Shown: in pieces, positions 17,432-27,181 of the stretch
Layout of the letters: each line of letters opens with the position of its first letter
Position numbering within the stretch: the stretch's first letter is position 1
Source: an uncultured Clostridia bacterium
Lineage (GTDB): Bacteria; Bacillota; Clostridia; Oscillospirales; Ruminococcaceae
Direction: 5' to 3'
NCBI GenBank assembly: GCA_947589215.1
Contig: CANQCL010000004.1
Coordinates: forward strand, 1-64,000
DNA: 64,000 nt
Made by a program: the position numbers and the translations under genes
Notes under the pieces: model-generated
The model's database searches: none
Seen by the model: the letters and a program-made list of their open reading frames with translations, nothing else
Told to the model about the DNA's origin: nothing

Positions 17432-18793
17432 TTAAAGTATTTTTCTTGCGAAATTCATTAGCTCGCTTTTTGTATTTACGAGTTTATTCTCCAACACAAG
17501 CGTTAGAATTTCATTCAGTATTTTTCCTATAGCATCACCTGCAAAGCCCATTTCAATAAGATCGTTTCCGTTTATCTCAAGGTCTTTTAAATTAAGCGGA
17601 ACATCTGATTTAATGACCTTGTTACCTATATTTTTTACTTCGCTGATTGTTCTGAGCTTTTCTTCACGCTTATAGTCAGACTGTGCTAATGTGTCAGCTA
17701 TTCTTATTTTTATATAGTCTTTGAAAAAATCCTTGCCATACTTTGATATAAACTTCTTTACCGTCCTTTCATTTGCCGGAAATCTGTTGTCGTGCTGTTC
17801 AATAAGCCTGCAAATATAGCTTATATCTTTATTTGAAAATCTGAGACGGCAAAGTATTCTTTCAGCCATTTGTTTACCTACATACGGGTGGGTTTTAAAG
17901 TGTGAAATTCCTTGCTTGTCTGTTTTCAGTGTGCTCGGCTTGCCTATGTCGTGAAGAAGCATTGTCATACGCAGATGAGGCAAAGGCTCTATATTTGAAA
18001 CCGAGTGCGCTGTGTGTTCATAAACATTATAGCAGTGATGAGGTGTGTTCTGAGGTGTTAAGTCACATTTTTTCAACTCGGGTATTATAGAAAAAATAAT
18101 CTCTTTATATTCAAGTAAAACGGGCAATACATTATCTCCTGTGAGAAGCTTTAAAAGCTCGTCCCGAATTCGCTCTTTGGACACAAAGCTAAGCAGGTCT
18201 GCTTTTTTGTATAGTGCGGATTTCGTTTTCGCATCGATTTTAAATTTGAGCGTTGACGCAAACCTTAAAGCACGAAGTATTCTCAGAGCGTCTTCATCAA
18301 AGCGAGTATACGGCTCTCCGACACAGCGGATTATTTTGTTTTCAATATCATTCACTCCGCCGAAATAATCTATAAGACCTAACTTATTGTTGTAAGCAAT
18401 TGAATTTACCGTAAAATCACGCCTTGAAAGATCTTCTTTAAGACTGATAACAAATTCAACGCTTTTAGGGTGGCGGTGATCTTGATAGCTTAAATCCTTT
18501 CTGAAGGTTGTTATCTCAATTTGCATACTGTCAATTACAACTGTGACAGTTCCGTGCTTTAAGCCGGTTTCTATGATTTTACAGTCGTAAAATATTTCTT
18601 TCAGCTTTTCTGGCTTGCAGCTAGTACAGATATCCCAGTCGGCAGGTTCTTTGCCCATAAGAGAATCACGCACACAGCCGCCTACGCAGTATGCTTCAAA
18701 GCCGTTTGCTTCAAGAGTATCAATGATTTTTTCTGCTGGATAAGGGATTTTTATTTTAATATCCGATTTATTGTATTTATTTCCTATACTCAT
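17432..18793 (-). CDS. cca: CCA tRNA nucleotidyltransferase with HD domain
   Basis: 453 residues. It adds or repairs the 3'-CCA of tRNAs. The class II nucleotidyltransferase head shows GGCVRDSL near residue 38 and the carboxylate pair DWD near 54, then the RDFTVNSIAYN motif near 125 and the EDALRILRALRFAS neck motif near 165. An HD phosphohydrolase-type domain follows near 280 (LLHDIGKPS), then a C-terminal RNA-binding region. Length fits the clostridial form. It lies 15 bases downstream of the YoaK-family gene on the same strand, so the two are probably co-transcribed. The start follows AAAGGTGA. Confidence 0.95.
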   Translation of the reverse strand: MSIGNKYNKSDIKIKIPYPAEKIIDTLEANGFEAYCVGGCVRDSLMGKEPADWDICTSCKPEKLKEIFYDCKIIETGLKHGTVTVVIDSMQIEITTFRKDLSYQDHRHPKSVEFVISLKEDLSRRDFTVNSIAYNNKLGLIDYFGGVNDIENKIIRCVGEPYTRFDEDALRILRALRFASTLKFKIDAKTKSALYKKADLLSFVSKERIRDELLKLLTGDNVLPVLLEYKEIIFSIIPELKKCDLTPQNTPHHCYNVYEHTAHSVSNIEPLPHLRMTMLLHDIGKPSTLKTDKQGISHFKTHPYVGKQMAERILCRLRFSNKDISYICRLIEQHDNRFPANERTVKKFISKYGKDFFKDYIKIRIADTLAQSDYKREEKLRTISEVKNIGNKVIKSDVPLNLKDLEINGNDLIEMGFAGDAIGKILNEILTLVLENKLVNTKSELMNFARKIL

Positions 18794-18808
18794 TTTTCAC
18801 CTTTTATA

Positions 18809-19483
18809 TTAATCTTTTTTGATGGTAAAAATTAAAAACACAGATAGAAGTATTATGTCGCAAAACCAAATACAATGATAACCTATGCATTTTGACAGAA
18901 CAGCTCCTATGAATGCGCCTAGAATAAACATAAGAATTATGCCTATATATTTAATACAGCTTTTAAGCCCATCTTTGTTTTTATAATGAGTGTATTTGAA
19001 AAGATTTTCAAAACAGCTTCTCAAATTTCCCGTACACATCGTAGAGGCATAAGGTATGCCTTCTATTTTTCTGAAGCTGTTTACCTGTATTGAGCATATA
19101 AGCGATATCGTAACATTTACTATTCCGTTAGGAACGTTTAAGGGTATAAAGCCTATTATAAAAAGCAATACCGTTTCAATTATTATAACAAAATGCTCCC
19201 ACTTTATAAACAGCTTTTTGGTAAAGCTGGTTTTAATAATTTCTGTTATGTATACGCCCAGACCGAATGCAAATATTGGAATCAAGTAATAGCTTGCATG
19301 ATAAAAAGCTCCTCTTGCGGTATTTACAGCAAGCAGAACTATATTTCCTGTTTGAGCGTTTGCGAACACTCCTCCTCTTAAAACAAATGTATAAGCGTCT
19401 AAAAAGCCGCCTACTATGGCTAACAGACCGCCTGTTAAAAACATTTCGTATGCCGAAATGCTTTTTTTGGTTTTATCTGACAT
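18809..19483 (-). CDS. YoaK (DUF1275) family membrane protein
   Basis: 224 residues with six or so predicted helices. The family signature GGLLAIVGGFLDAYTFV lies near residue 18 and ANAQTGNIVLLA near 42; STMCTGNLRSC near 145 is the matching second half-repeat. Function is unknown; DUF1275 proteins are suspected small-molecule carriers. It lies just upstream of cca on the minus strand. The Shine-Dalgarno is weak (AGAGAAGA), as often seen for this type. Confidence 0.85.
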   Translation of the reverse strand: MSDKTKKSISAYEMFLTGGLLAIVGGFLDAYTFVLRGGVFANAQTGNIVLLAVNTARGAFYHASYYLIPIFAFGLGVYITEIIKTSFTKKLFIKWEHFVIIIETVLLFIIGFIPLNVPNGIVNVTISLICSIQVNSFRKIEGIPYASTMCTGNLRSCFENLFKYTHYKNKDGLKSCIKYIGIILMFILGAFIGAVLSKCIGYHCIWFCDIILLSVFLIFTIKKD

Positions 19484-19598
19484 TTATGATCTTCTCTTTC
19501 ATAAGGTGTATTCCATTTCCTTTCGGTATGTAAAAAATTTAATATCTATGCAGTATTGAAAATTAATTATTTTATCTTTATAGGATAAAATAATAGAT

Positions 19599-21158
19599 AT
19601 GAAAAATTTAAGGTTGAATAAAAAACAAATAATTTTTATTAAACGAATTTACCTGCCTTGTATATCCGCCGTTATAATGGGACTTCTTCAAACCTGTTTC
19701 GACGCTCCGCTTTTGTGCTTTGTCGGGCTTGTTCCGCTGTGTATAAGCGTAATCAATGAGCACAGCCTTTCTGTTTATATCAAGAAGTTTTCAGCCTTTG
19801 CGGTTTTATATAGTATAATCAATTTCAGCTTTTTAGTCAAAATCGTTGATTTACTAAACTCCCCGAGAGCTTTTGGAACTGCCGTTTCGCTTTTGGTGAT
19901 AATTCTTATGTCGGTATTTGCATCATTGATTTTAGTTTCGGTGATGTCGGTTTTTCAGAAAATAAGCAAGGGAAGAGTTGCGGATTCGTTTTTGTTTGCT
20001 TTTCTGTTTGTGTTCGGAGAGTATGTAATGGAAATTGTTCCGTTTGTTTCGTTCCCGTGGTCAAGAATAGAGCTTTCCTGCATAAGCTTTACGCCATTTA
20101 TGCAGATAGCTTCTTTGTTCGGAGGGAGATTGGCAGGAATAATAATTGTCTCAATAAATGCCCTTATCGCAGTCGGGATAAAGTCTTACTCACTCAATAA
20201 AAAGACTGTTACTTCATTTGTCTCGGCAATTATTATATATATGCTGGTTTTCAGTTTCGGATTAATAAAAATCAACTCCGAATTAAAGACTAACAATTTC
20301 AGCGAGGGGGAGAATATAAATGTGCTAATTGCACAAGGTTCGATTATGGGAGCTGAGAAGTGGGATATTTCAAAAAACGAGGTCTTTTTAGAGTACGATG
20401 AAATTTTAAAAAGCGTCGATTTGAGTAAAATTGACCTAGCAGTTATGCCTGAGACGGCTTTGTGTGAAAATATAAATGAAAGCTCTGTTACTTCCTATCT
20501 TAAAAATATTTCAAAAAACACCGATACTGTTATCGCAACGGGAAGCTTTTTCTATGACAGAGATAAAGATAAGCGTTATAATACACTGTCGTATATCAGC
20601 CCTGACACGGATAAGGTTTTTTCGTATTATAAACAGCGGCTTGTACCGTTTGGGGAGTATGTGCCGTTTGGCAAGCTTTTGTCAGATAAGGACAGTCTTG
20701 AGGCAGGCAAACAAAATTTTGCAGTTTTAACGCCTTATGGAAAAATGGCGTCGGTCGTGTGTATTGAATCAATATATTCGTCAATCGCAAGAAAACAGGT
20801 CAAGGACGGCGCTGAGGTCATATTGGTACCGACAAATGATTCTTGGTTTGAAAACACAGCGGCGAGAGAACAGCACTTCAGACATTCAAGGCTTAGAGCT
20901 ATTGAAAACGGAAGATATATTCTAAGAGCTGCAAACTGCGGTATCTCCGCAGTAATAATGCCTTGCGGAGAAATAAAAGATGCAATAACGAACAGTGAAA
21001 GCGGAAAAATCATATCAAAGGCTAGTCTTATTTCAAAGCGTACCCTATACACAATGACTGGCGATCTTTTTTGGTGTGTTTCGCTGGTTATAATTTTGAT
21101 TGGTATAAATAAAATGATAAAACAGAAGTATAATTATAAAATTTTCAACAAGGTATGA
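19599..21158 (+). CDS. lnt: Apolipoprotein N-acyltransferase homologue
   Basis: 519 residues. Six to eight N-terminal helices (to about 225) precede a nitrilase-type domain at 235-480 and a final helix near 490. The Glu-Lys-Cys catalytic set is in place: PET near 284, K of RLVPFGEYVPFG preceded by YYKQ near 344, and VVCIES near 386. In Gram-negative bacteria Lnt adds the third acyl chain to lipoproteins; homologues also occur in some Gram-positive groups. A lipoprotein with a clear lipobox is encoded directly downstream (21387). No strong Shine-Dalgarno precedes the start, which follows an AT-rich stretch. Activity as a true Lnt is inferred. Confidence 0.85.
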   Translation: MKNLRLNKKQIIFIKRIYLPCISAVIMGLLQTCFDAPLLCFVGLVPLCISVINEHSLSVYIKKFSAFAVLYSIINFSFLVKIVDLLNSPRAFGTAVSLLVIILMSVFASLILVSVMSVFQKISKGRVADSFLFAFLFVFGEYVMEIVPFVSFPWSRIELSCISFTPFMQIASLFGGRLAGIIIVSINALIAVGIKSYSLNKKTVTSFVSAIIIYMLVFSFGLIKINSELKTNNFSEGENINVLIAQGSIMGAEKWDISKNEVFLEYDEILKSVDLSKIDLAVMPETALCENINESSVTSYLKNISKNTDTVIATGSFFYDRDKDKRYNTLSYISPDTDKVFSYYKQRLVPFGEYVPFGKLLSDKDSLEAGKQNFAVLTPYGKMASVVCIESIYSSIARKQVKDGAEVILVPTNDSWFENTAAREQHFRHSRLRAIENGRYILRAANCGISAVIMPCGEIKDAITNSESGKIISKASLISKRTLYTMTGDLFWCVSLVIILIGINKMIKQKYNYKIFNKV

Positions 21159-21226
21159 AAAGGTTTTACCAAAATTAATAATATCACAGATCAATTAAAA
21201 AATCTATACCTTTGTATAATATTTAA

Positions 21227-21370
21227 AAGAATGTGCAATAATATCTACAAGTCCCTAAAGGGCTTTAAAAAAGGCAGTGCAAAGGAGCAGTGCCATAAAG
21301 GCGAAGACTTGAATTTTCAAATCCTTTAGTATTTTAATGTAAGAAGCTTTTCAGGTCTCTCGTTTTAATA
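21227..21370 (+). promoter_or_regulatory. Structured leader of unknown type upstream of small lipoprotein
   Basis: A TATAAT at 21215-21220 suggests transcription from about 21227. In the leader CAAGTC (about 21248-21253) pairs with GACTTG (about 21306-21312). It encloses a CCCTAAAGGG element and a GGCAGTGC / GCAGTGCC hairpin (one G-G mismatch) with loop AAAGGA. I do not recognise it as a known riboswitch class. No T-run terminator follows directly. Confidence 0.4.
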
Positions 21371-21386
21371 AGAAAGGATGGTTAAA

Positions 21387-21671
21387 ATGAAGAAGTTTAT
21401 TGCAATGAGCTTGAGTCTGGTAGTTTGCGCTATGATGTTTGCAGGATGCAGTGACAATAAGAACAATAATGATAAGGCATCAAGCAACGAGACAACAACG
21501 ACAACTAGATCTGAAACTACAACTACAACAGAAAGAGACACAGACAGCACTGACACTTCAAGAACAGACGACGTCGAGAGCGACGCAGAAGATTTGGGCG
21601 ACGACATTAAAGACGGTGTTAATGACGCAATGGACGGTGCTTCAGACGCAGTATCTGATGTTGTAAGGTAG
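21387..21671 (+). CDS. Small Thr/Asp-rich lipoprotein
   Basis: 94 residues. The lipoprotein signal ends in a MMFAGC lipobox, with Cys near residue 20 as the lipidation site. The mature part is a Thr-rich spacer (TTTTTRSETTTTTERD) followed by an acidic amphipathic helix (DLGDDIKDGVNDAMDGASD). Function is unknown; it would be tethered to the outer face of the membrane. I prefer ATG 21387 because GAAAGG at 21372-21377 is at proper distance; the ATG at 21378 abuts the ribosome site. It ends at a strong terminator. Confidence 0.75.
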   Translation: MKKFIAMSLSLVVCAMMFAGCSDNKNNNDKASSNETTTTTRSETTTTTERDTDSTDTSRTDDVESDAEDLGDDIKDGVNDAMDGASDAVSDVVR

Positions 21672-21720
21672 GTCAAAAACCTTTTTGGCATACATCATTA
21701 CAAACTCAATAATCCATTTG

Positions 21721-21767
21721 ATTCGCAGCTTTAATGCAACGGCGCATAAAGACTGCGAATTTTTTTT
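21721..21767 (+). terminator. Terminator after small lipoprotein
   Basis: ATTCGCAG (21721-21728) pairs with CTGCGAAT (21753-21760), with additional inner pairing, followed by TTTTTTT. Confidence 0.9.
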
Positions 21768-21836
21768 GAAAAAGCCTTGAAATTTGGATTTTTTTGTGCT
21801 ATACTTTATGCATTGACTTTATTGGAGGAGTATATT

Positions 21837-22085
21837 ATGACTAAAGTTGAAATCATTAGCGGTATTTTACTGTTAATCTCGAGTATATTAATAATTCTTG
21901 TCGTTCTTGTTCAGGAAAGTAAGGAACAGGGAATGACATCCGCAATCGGCGGAGGTCAAAACGATTCGTTTTACTCTGGGAATATGAGAAATACCCGTGA
22001 CGCAAAGCTTTCAAAGCTTACAAGAGTTTGCACTGTTATCTTTTTCGTGGTAACGCTTGTCGTTAACTTTATTACCTATCGTTAA
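21837..22085 (+). CDS. secG: Preprotein translocase subunit SecG
   Basis: 82 residues with two membrane helices (about 5-25 and 60-78). The conserved loop VLVQESKEQGMTSAIGGG near residues 24-42 is diagnostic of SecG, the accessory subunit of the SecYEG channel. ATG 21837 follows TTGGAGGAG; an upstream extension to 21777 has no family support. It sits upstream of rnr, an arrangement common in Firmicutes (secG-rnr), but a terminator separates them here. Confidence 0.95.
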   Translation: MTKVEIISGILLLISSILIILVVLVQESKEQGMTSAIGGGQNDSFYSGNMRNTRDAKLSKLTRVCTVIFFVVTLVVNFITYR

Positions 22086-22099
22086 CAGTAGAAATTCCA

Positions 22100-22130
22100 C
22101 CCTGCGTAATAAAATTACGCAGGGATTTTT
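22100..22130 (+). terminator. Terminator after secG
   Basis: CCCTGCGTAA (22100-22109) pairs perfectly with TTACGCAGGG (22115-22124), followed by ATTTTT. Confidence 0.9.
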
Positions 22131-22220
22131 CATACATAGAATTAAGATGTGCACAATATTATTGTGAAAAACAAAAGGAAAATGCAGTTTTGTAATTTGA
22201 AAATATATCTAGGAGAAAAT

Positions 22221-24368
22221 ATGGGCAAGAGAAAACATAAGTCAAATAAATCAAAAAAAGAAAAGATAAAAAAGGAATATTCTGATAGTATTCTTCGTGT
22301 GCTTAAGGAAAGTGATTATCCTGTTTCGTTCAGCAGGATTAGAAAAAAATGCAATATCAAAGATTACAACTTTAAGCGTTTTGCAATGTGTATGAAGATT
22401 CTGAAAAAGGAAAGAAAAATCAGTAAATTGGAAGATGGCTTTATTCTGATGGATAAGGTTAAACCTCTAAAATGCGAGGTGGTTAAACTCACTCAAGATT
22501 ATGCATTTGTTCGTGACTGTGAAACTGACGAAGATATATTTATCAGAGGTAAAGACCTTTTGGGTGCAATGCCGGGAGATATAGTCTCTGTAAGAACTTT
22601 ATCGAAAAAAGGTGTTCACATTGAAGGTGAGGTCGTTGACATTGAGGAGGAGAATTACTCAAGGTTTATAGGAAACATTGTCTTAAAAGACGGGTCATAT
22701 GTGATAGAGCCTGATTCAATTCCAAAATTCTCAATAAAATTTTACAACCCTCTTGAAATACCGTATAAAGAAAACGACAAGGTAATGGCATCAATAACCA
22801 AAAGGGGAAAAAGACACAGCGAACATATATGCGAGATTGTCACAAATTTCGGCAGTTCGCTAAAAGCGTCATGCTGTGCAATCGGTATACTTGAATTAAA
22901 CGGGATAACTCCGGTTTTTCCCGATAATGTGTTAAGCGAGGCTAAAGCCGTTTCCGATGAAGGTAAGATAAGTCAGGAGATAAAAAACAGAGTCGATTTG
23001 AGGGATTTGCCCATCTTTACTATTGACGGTGAGGATACTAAAGATATTGACGACGCAATATCTGTGGTTAAAACAAAAAGCGGCTTTGAATTGGGAGTTC
23101 ACATTGCCGATGTTTCTCATTATGTAAAGCAAAAATCTGCGCTTGATAACGAAGCTTTTAATCGAGGAACAAGCGTTTATTATGCTGACAGGGTTGTTCC
23201 TATGCTTCCAAAAGAGCTTTCAAACGGGATATGCTCTCTTAATCCGATGACCGACCGCTTGGCTTTTTCTTGCATTATGAATATCGACAAAAACGGGGTC
23301 ATCAAAGATTATAGATTTGAAAAGACGGTGATACGCTCAAGAGTTAAGGGTGTTTATTCTGAAATAAATAAAATTATTTCAGGTGAGGCTGATAACGATA
23401 TATTGATAAAATATTCTGAGGTTTTAGACAGTATTCCCGTTATGCTTGAGCTTTTTAAGCTTCTTGACAGGAATAAAAAAGCTAGAGGCTGCCCGAACAT
23501 TGAAACGAGCGAGAGCAAGCTTATTATAAGCGATAATGACGAATGTATCGGCGTTGAGGGGAAATCTAGAGGAGTAAGCGAGGAAATTATCGAGGACTTT
23601 ATGCTTGCAGCAAATGAGTGCGCAGCGAGATTCGGAACGGAAAATGATTTGCCTTTTGTGTATCGGATACACGAAAACCCTCCTAAGGACAAAACCGAAT
23701 ATCTTTTTAACGGACTGACAAACTTAGGAATCCCTTTTAATTCAAACGGAGAGGTTACAGCAGGCTTTTTAAATGATATTCTTATTAAATCAAAGGGTAC
23801 GCAAAAAGCTGTTGTTGTAAATAATCTGGTTTTGAGAAGTATGGCAAAGGCTAGATATTCGGTTGAGCCTATAGGACATTTTGGATTAGTGCTTAAAAAC
23901 TATGCGCATTTTACGTCTCCGATAAGGCGTTATCCTGATTTGACCATTCACAGGATAATGAGCGATTATTTGGAAAATCCGAACAGCTCTGAGATAATGA
24001 AAAAGTATAATAAGTTTTCTTATGCGTCGGCTGACAGGTCAACAAAGCGGGAGATTGCTGCAATGACTGTTGAACGTGACTGCGAGGACTGTTATAAAGC
24101 AGAGTATTTAAGCGAACATATAGGCGAGGTCTTTAACGGTGTGATAATGTCTGTTAAGGAGTTCGGATTTTATGTGGAGCTTGATAATACCTGTGAGGGC
24201 TTGGTGAGGGTCGAATCGCTTCCGTCGGGAGAATATGATTATGACGGCTCAATTACTCTGCGAAATAACTTGACGGGTCAGAGTTATATGGTGGGAGACA
24301 ATGTTTCTGTAAAGGTTGTAAACACAAACATCAGCTCGGGAAATATTAGTCTTGAGCTGAGTGAATAA
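22221..24368 (+). CDS. rnr: Ribonuclease R
   Basis: 715 residues. It is a processive 3'-5' exoribonuclease of the RNB family that degrades structured RNA. A basic N-terminus (KRKHKSNKSKK) is followed by a winged-helix region, cold-shock domains (about 80-230), and the RNB catalytic core starting DLRDLPIFTIDGEDTKDIDDA near residue 258, which holds the Mg-binding aspartates. A C-terminal S1 domain lies at about 635-713 (GEVFNGVIMSVKEFGFYVEL). ATG 22221 follows AGGAG at 22211-22215; a longer frame from 22149 lacks a ribosome site. Confidence 0.95.
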   Translation: MGKRKHKSNKSKKEKIKKEYSDSILRVLKESDYPVSFSRIRKKCNIKDYNFKRFAMCMKILKKERKISKLEDGFILMDKVKPLKCEVVKLTQDYAFVRDCETDEDIFIRGKDLLGAMPGDIVSVRTLSKKGVHIEGEVVDIEEENYSRFIGNIVLKDGSYVIEPDSIPKFSIKFYNPLEIPYKENDKVMASITKRGKRHSEHICEIVTNFGSSLKASCCAIGILELNGITPVFPDNVLSEAKAVSDEGKISQEIKNRVDLRDLPIFTIDGEDTKDIDDAISVVKTKSGFELGVHIADVSHYVKQKSALDNEAFNRGTSVYYADRVVPMLPKELSNGICSLNPMTDRLAFSCIMNIDKNGVIKDYRFEKTVIRSRVKGVYSEINKIISGEADNDILIKYSEVLDSIPVMLELFKLLDRNKKARGCPNIETSESKLIISDNDECIGVEGKSRGVSEEIIEDFMLAANECAARFGTENDLPFVYRIHENPPKDKTEYLFNGLTNLGIPFNSNGEVTAGFLNDILIKSKGTQKAVVVNNLVLRSMAKARYSVEPIGHFGLVLKNYAHFTSPIRRYPDLTIHRIMSDYLENPNSSEIMKKYNKFSYASADRSTKREIAAMTVERDCEDCYKAEYLSEHIGEVFNGVIMSVKEFGFYVELDNTCEGLVRVESLPSGEYDYDGSITLRNNLTGQSYMVGDNVSVKVVNTNISSGNISLELSE

Positions 24369-24386
24369 AACACAGGAGTGGTTGTT

Positions 24387-26291
24387 TTGAAAAAACAACA
24401 TCAGATTTCAGTAAAGGCATTTAAGGCTGAAGGCTTTGTTGAAAAGTATCAGAGGTTGGTAAATGAAACGGTAATTCCATATCAGTACAGTGTGCTTAAC
24501 GATAAAGCTCCTAATACTGAAAAAAGCCATGTGGTTCAGAATTTTATTAATGCAGGCAAGGCTATTAAAGGCGATGCAAGCCACGACGGTTTCTTTGGAA
24601 TGGTTTTTCAGGATAGCGACGCTGCAAAGTGGATAGAAGCTGCGGCATATTCGTTGTCAAATTACCCTGACAAAGAGCTTGAGAAAACAGTTGATAAGCT
24701 TATTGATATAATTTCAAATGCACAGGAAAGCGACGGTTATCTAAACACTTATTATACAATCAAGGATAAGAAAAAACGTTGGACAAATCTGCTGGAGGGT
24801 CACGAGCTGTATTGCAGCGGACATATGATGGAGGCGGCTTGCGCATACTTTGAAGCTACGGGAAAGGATAAGCTTCTCAATGTTATGCTCAAAAACGCTG
24901 AGCATATATACAAGGTGTTCATTACTGACGGTCACGAGGGATATCCCGGACACCCTGAGGTTGAACTTGCGTTGCTGAAGCTTTACCGTACAACAGGTAA
25001 TAAACATTGCTTGGAACTTGCTAAGCATTTTATAAATATTCGAGGCGTAGATTCTGATTACTATAAAAAAGAGAAAGAAAAGCGAAGTTGGACCGTTTGG
25101 GGAAATAATGCTGAGGATAAAAATTATCAGCAGAGCGGTATGCCTGTGAGAAAAATGAGCGATGCAGTCGGTCATGCAGTCAGGGCGGTTTATTTGTATA
25201 CAGGTATGGCGGATCTTGCGTCGTCGACTGGGGATATAGAATTGTTTTCAGCCTGCCGCAGGTTATGGGAAAGTATTACTCAAAGACAAATGTATATAAC
25301 AGGAGGAATCGGCTCAACAGTAATAGGAGAGTCGTTCAGCGTTGACTACGATTTGCCCAATGATACCGCTTATGCTGAAACCTGTGCGTCGATAGGTTTG
25401 ATGTTTTTTGCTTCAAGAATGCTTGAAAACGATATTAACGGAGAATATGCCGACGTAATGGAACAGGCTTTTTATAATACTGTTCTTGCGGGAATGCAGC
25501 TTGACGGAAAACGCTTTTTCTATGTCAATCCTCTTGAAGTTATACCCGGTATTTCTGGGGTCGCTCCTACACATCGTCATAATTTGACTGTGCGTCCCAA
25601 ATGGTATGCCTGCGCTTGCTGTCCTCCGAATGTTGCCAGACTGATTTCCTCAATTGCTATGTATGCCTACGGAGAAAACAGTAACACGGCATTTTGCCAT
25701 ATGTTCGCCGCAGGTAAGGTTTCATTTGAAAATGGTATGAAGATACATTGTAAAACGTCATATCCGTATGGCTTCAGTGTTACATATGAAATTCAAAACG
25801 GTGGAAAGCTTGCAATAAGAATTCCTCATTGGAGCAAGACATTCACATTAAATGTAAACAAAAAGAATAGTAATGTAAAACCGATAAAAGGGTATATATA
25901 CCTTGATGTTTCTGACGGAGACATAGTAGAATTATTACTTGACGATATGCCGAGATTTATTTATGCGTCTACAAAGGTTCCCGAACTTACGGGACGTACT
26001 GCTCTTTGCAGAGGACCTTTAGTTTATTGCTTTGAGGGAGTTGATAATAATGGTGATGTGTTATCTCTTTCTCTTAAAAGAAACGGAAAGGTAACTGTTT
26101 CAGACGCTGATGACTTCTTAAACGGGGCGGTCAAGCTTAAAGTTGAAGCAGTTTACACACAGACAACAGATAAGTTGTATTCAGACGCACCGCCTGTAGA
26201 AAAGTCTTGTACGGCAGTGGCTGTACCTTACTACACCTGGGGCAACAGAGGAGAAAACCAAATGCGTGTGTGGATGAATGAAATTACTTGA
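24387..26291 (+). CDS. GH127 family beta-L-arabinofuranosidase
   Basis: 634 residues, the size of the GH127 (formerly DUF1680) family. These enzymes release beta-L-arabinofuranose using a zinc-bound cysteine nucleophile. The cysteine cluster WYACACCPPNVARL lies near residues 405-418, with the Glu zinc ligand probably in the ETCAS segment near 331. Upstream are (alpha/alpha)6-barrel elements such as SDGYLNTYY and EGHELYCSGHMMEAACAYF. There is no signal peptide, so it is probably cytoplasmic. I chose TTG 24387, 8 bases after AGGAG (24374-24378); the in-frame GTG at 24378 overlaps that site. Its product could feed the isomerase at 13863 (inference). Confidence 0.9.
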   Translation: MKKQHQISVKAFKAEGFVEKYQRLVNETVIPYQYSVLNDKAPNTEKSHVVQNFINAGKAIKGDASHDGFFGMVFQDSDAAKWIEAAAYSLSNYPDKELEKTVDKLIDIISNAQESDGYLNTYYTIKDKKKRWTNLLEGHELYCSGHMMEAACAYFEATGKDKLLNVMLKNAEHIYKVFITDGHEGYPGHPEVELALLKLYRTTGNKHCLELAKHFINIRGVDSDYYKKEKEKRSWTVWGNNAEDKNYQQSGMPVRKMSDAVGHAVRAVYLYTGMADLASSTGDIELFSACRRLWESITQRQMYITGGIGSTVIGESFSVDYDLPNDTAYAETCASIGLMFFASRMLENDINGEYADVMEQAFYNTVLAGMQLDGKRFFYVNPLEVIPGISGVAPTHRHNLTVRPKWYACACCPPNVARLISSIAMYAYGENSNTAFCHMFAAGKVSFENGMKIHCKTSYPYGFSVTYEIQNGGKLAIRIPHWSKTFTLNVNKKNSNVKPIKGYIYLDVSDGDIVELLLDDMPRFIYASTKVPELTGRTALCRGPLVYCFEGVDNNGDVLSLSLKRNGKVTVSDADDFLNGAVKLKVEAVYTQTTDKLYSDAPPVEKSCTAVAVPYYTWGNRGENQMRVWMNEIT

Positions 26292-26301
26292 TACAAAAAG
26301 A

Positions 26302-26330
26302 GCGTTCAGAAAAATTCTGAACGCTTTTGT
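26302..26330 (+). terminator. Terminator after GH127
   Basis: AGCGTTCAGAA (26302-26312) pairs with TTCTGAACGCT (26316-26326), followed by TTTT. Confidence 0.9.
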
Positions 26331-26438
26331 GTTTATATCTGTTCTTTCTTTTTGCATCTAGGTACTAGTCTGCCGTTGTACGAAGTAAACACATATCACA
26401 TAACTTACAAAGGCAGAGAGCCATCGGCGGCTCGCCGG

Positions 26439-27098
26439 CTAGTTGTAATAGTATCCTCCGTCATTGCTGTCGTTGTTGTCGTTGCTGAAGTTATTATTCT
26501 GATTATATTGAGCATAGCTTGTATAGGTGCTTTCTGCATTTGCGCTGTAAGCATCTCTTGATGAGGTTGATTCAGGCAATGAACCCGATATATATCCGCT
26601 GTATACATAAGCGTCTGTCGAGCCGTTAAACGATATTCTGTACCAACCGTTTACGTTCTCATAAACCGTAACCTCTCTTCCTGTTGCGAGCTCACCAATT
26701 TGCTTATAGCTTGAACCCGGTCCTGAACGTACATTTACACTTGAGTTCACGGTCATAACAGTGCCTTTCATATTATTGCTGTCATCGTCGTTGTCATCGT
26801 AATCATTATCATATTCATTATCATATTCGTTGTCATATTCATCGTTTTGTGAGGAGTCATTTTCTTCGGTTTTAACAGTAACAGGCTTTGTAGTAGTATC
26901 GGTGTGAATACCAAGATTTGAATCAGCTACCAGCATACTGCTTGCAGAACTTCCGCTGCTAGGCAGTATCGACTTTGTAAGTATTATAATTACTATAACT
27001 ATCAAAATAAACATTCCAACAAAAATAGCTAACCCGATAAGATTATTCTTTGAGTTGTTGCTCTTTGAGTTGCTGTTATTTTTTTTACTGTCCTGCAT
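26439..27098 (-). CDS. Membrane-anchored SH3b domain protein
   Basis: 219 residues. The N-terminus is Asn/Ser/Lys-rich and cytoplasmic, a single membrane helix lies at about 20-42 (LIGLAIFVGMFILIVIVIIIL), followed by an acidic linker encoded by short DNA repeats (EYDNEYDNEYDN, about 90-105). A bacterial SH3 domain occupies about 112-172 (VNVRSGPGSSYKQIGEL, VNGWYRISF), and the tail is Asn/Tyr/Ser-rich. SH3b domains typically bind peptidoglycan, so the protein may contact the wall; no catalytic domain is present. Ribosome site AGGAGTG. The stop lies close to a short GAGCC/GGCTC hairpin on the minus strand. Confidence 0.85.
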   Translation of the reverse strand: MQDSKKNNSNSKSNNSKNNLIGLAIFVGMFILIVIVIIILTKSILPSSGSSASSMLVADSNLGIHTDTTTKPVTVKTEENDSSQNDEYDNEYDNEYDNDYDDNDDDSNNMKGTVMTVNSSVNVRSGPGSSYKQIGELATGREVTVYENVNGWYRISFNGSTDAYVYSGYISGSLPESTSSRDAYSANAESTYTSYAQYNQNNNFSNDNNDSNDGGYYYN

Positions 27099-27181
27099 TA
27101 AAATCGCACTCCTAATAATTATATTATTATTTATATGTTTGACTTTTTTGAATAATAAAATTCATATTTACAATTTTATAT

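Noticed and set aside
21365-21691. Minus-strand open frame opposite the small lipoprotein
   Set aside because: The plus strand has a lipobox, ribosome site and terminator; the antisense frame has none of these.
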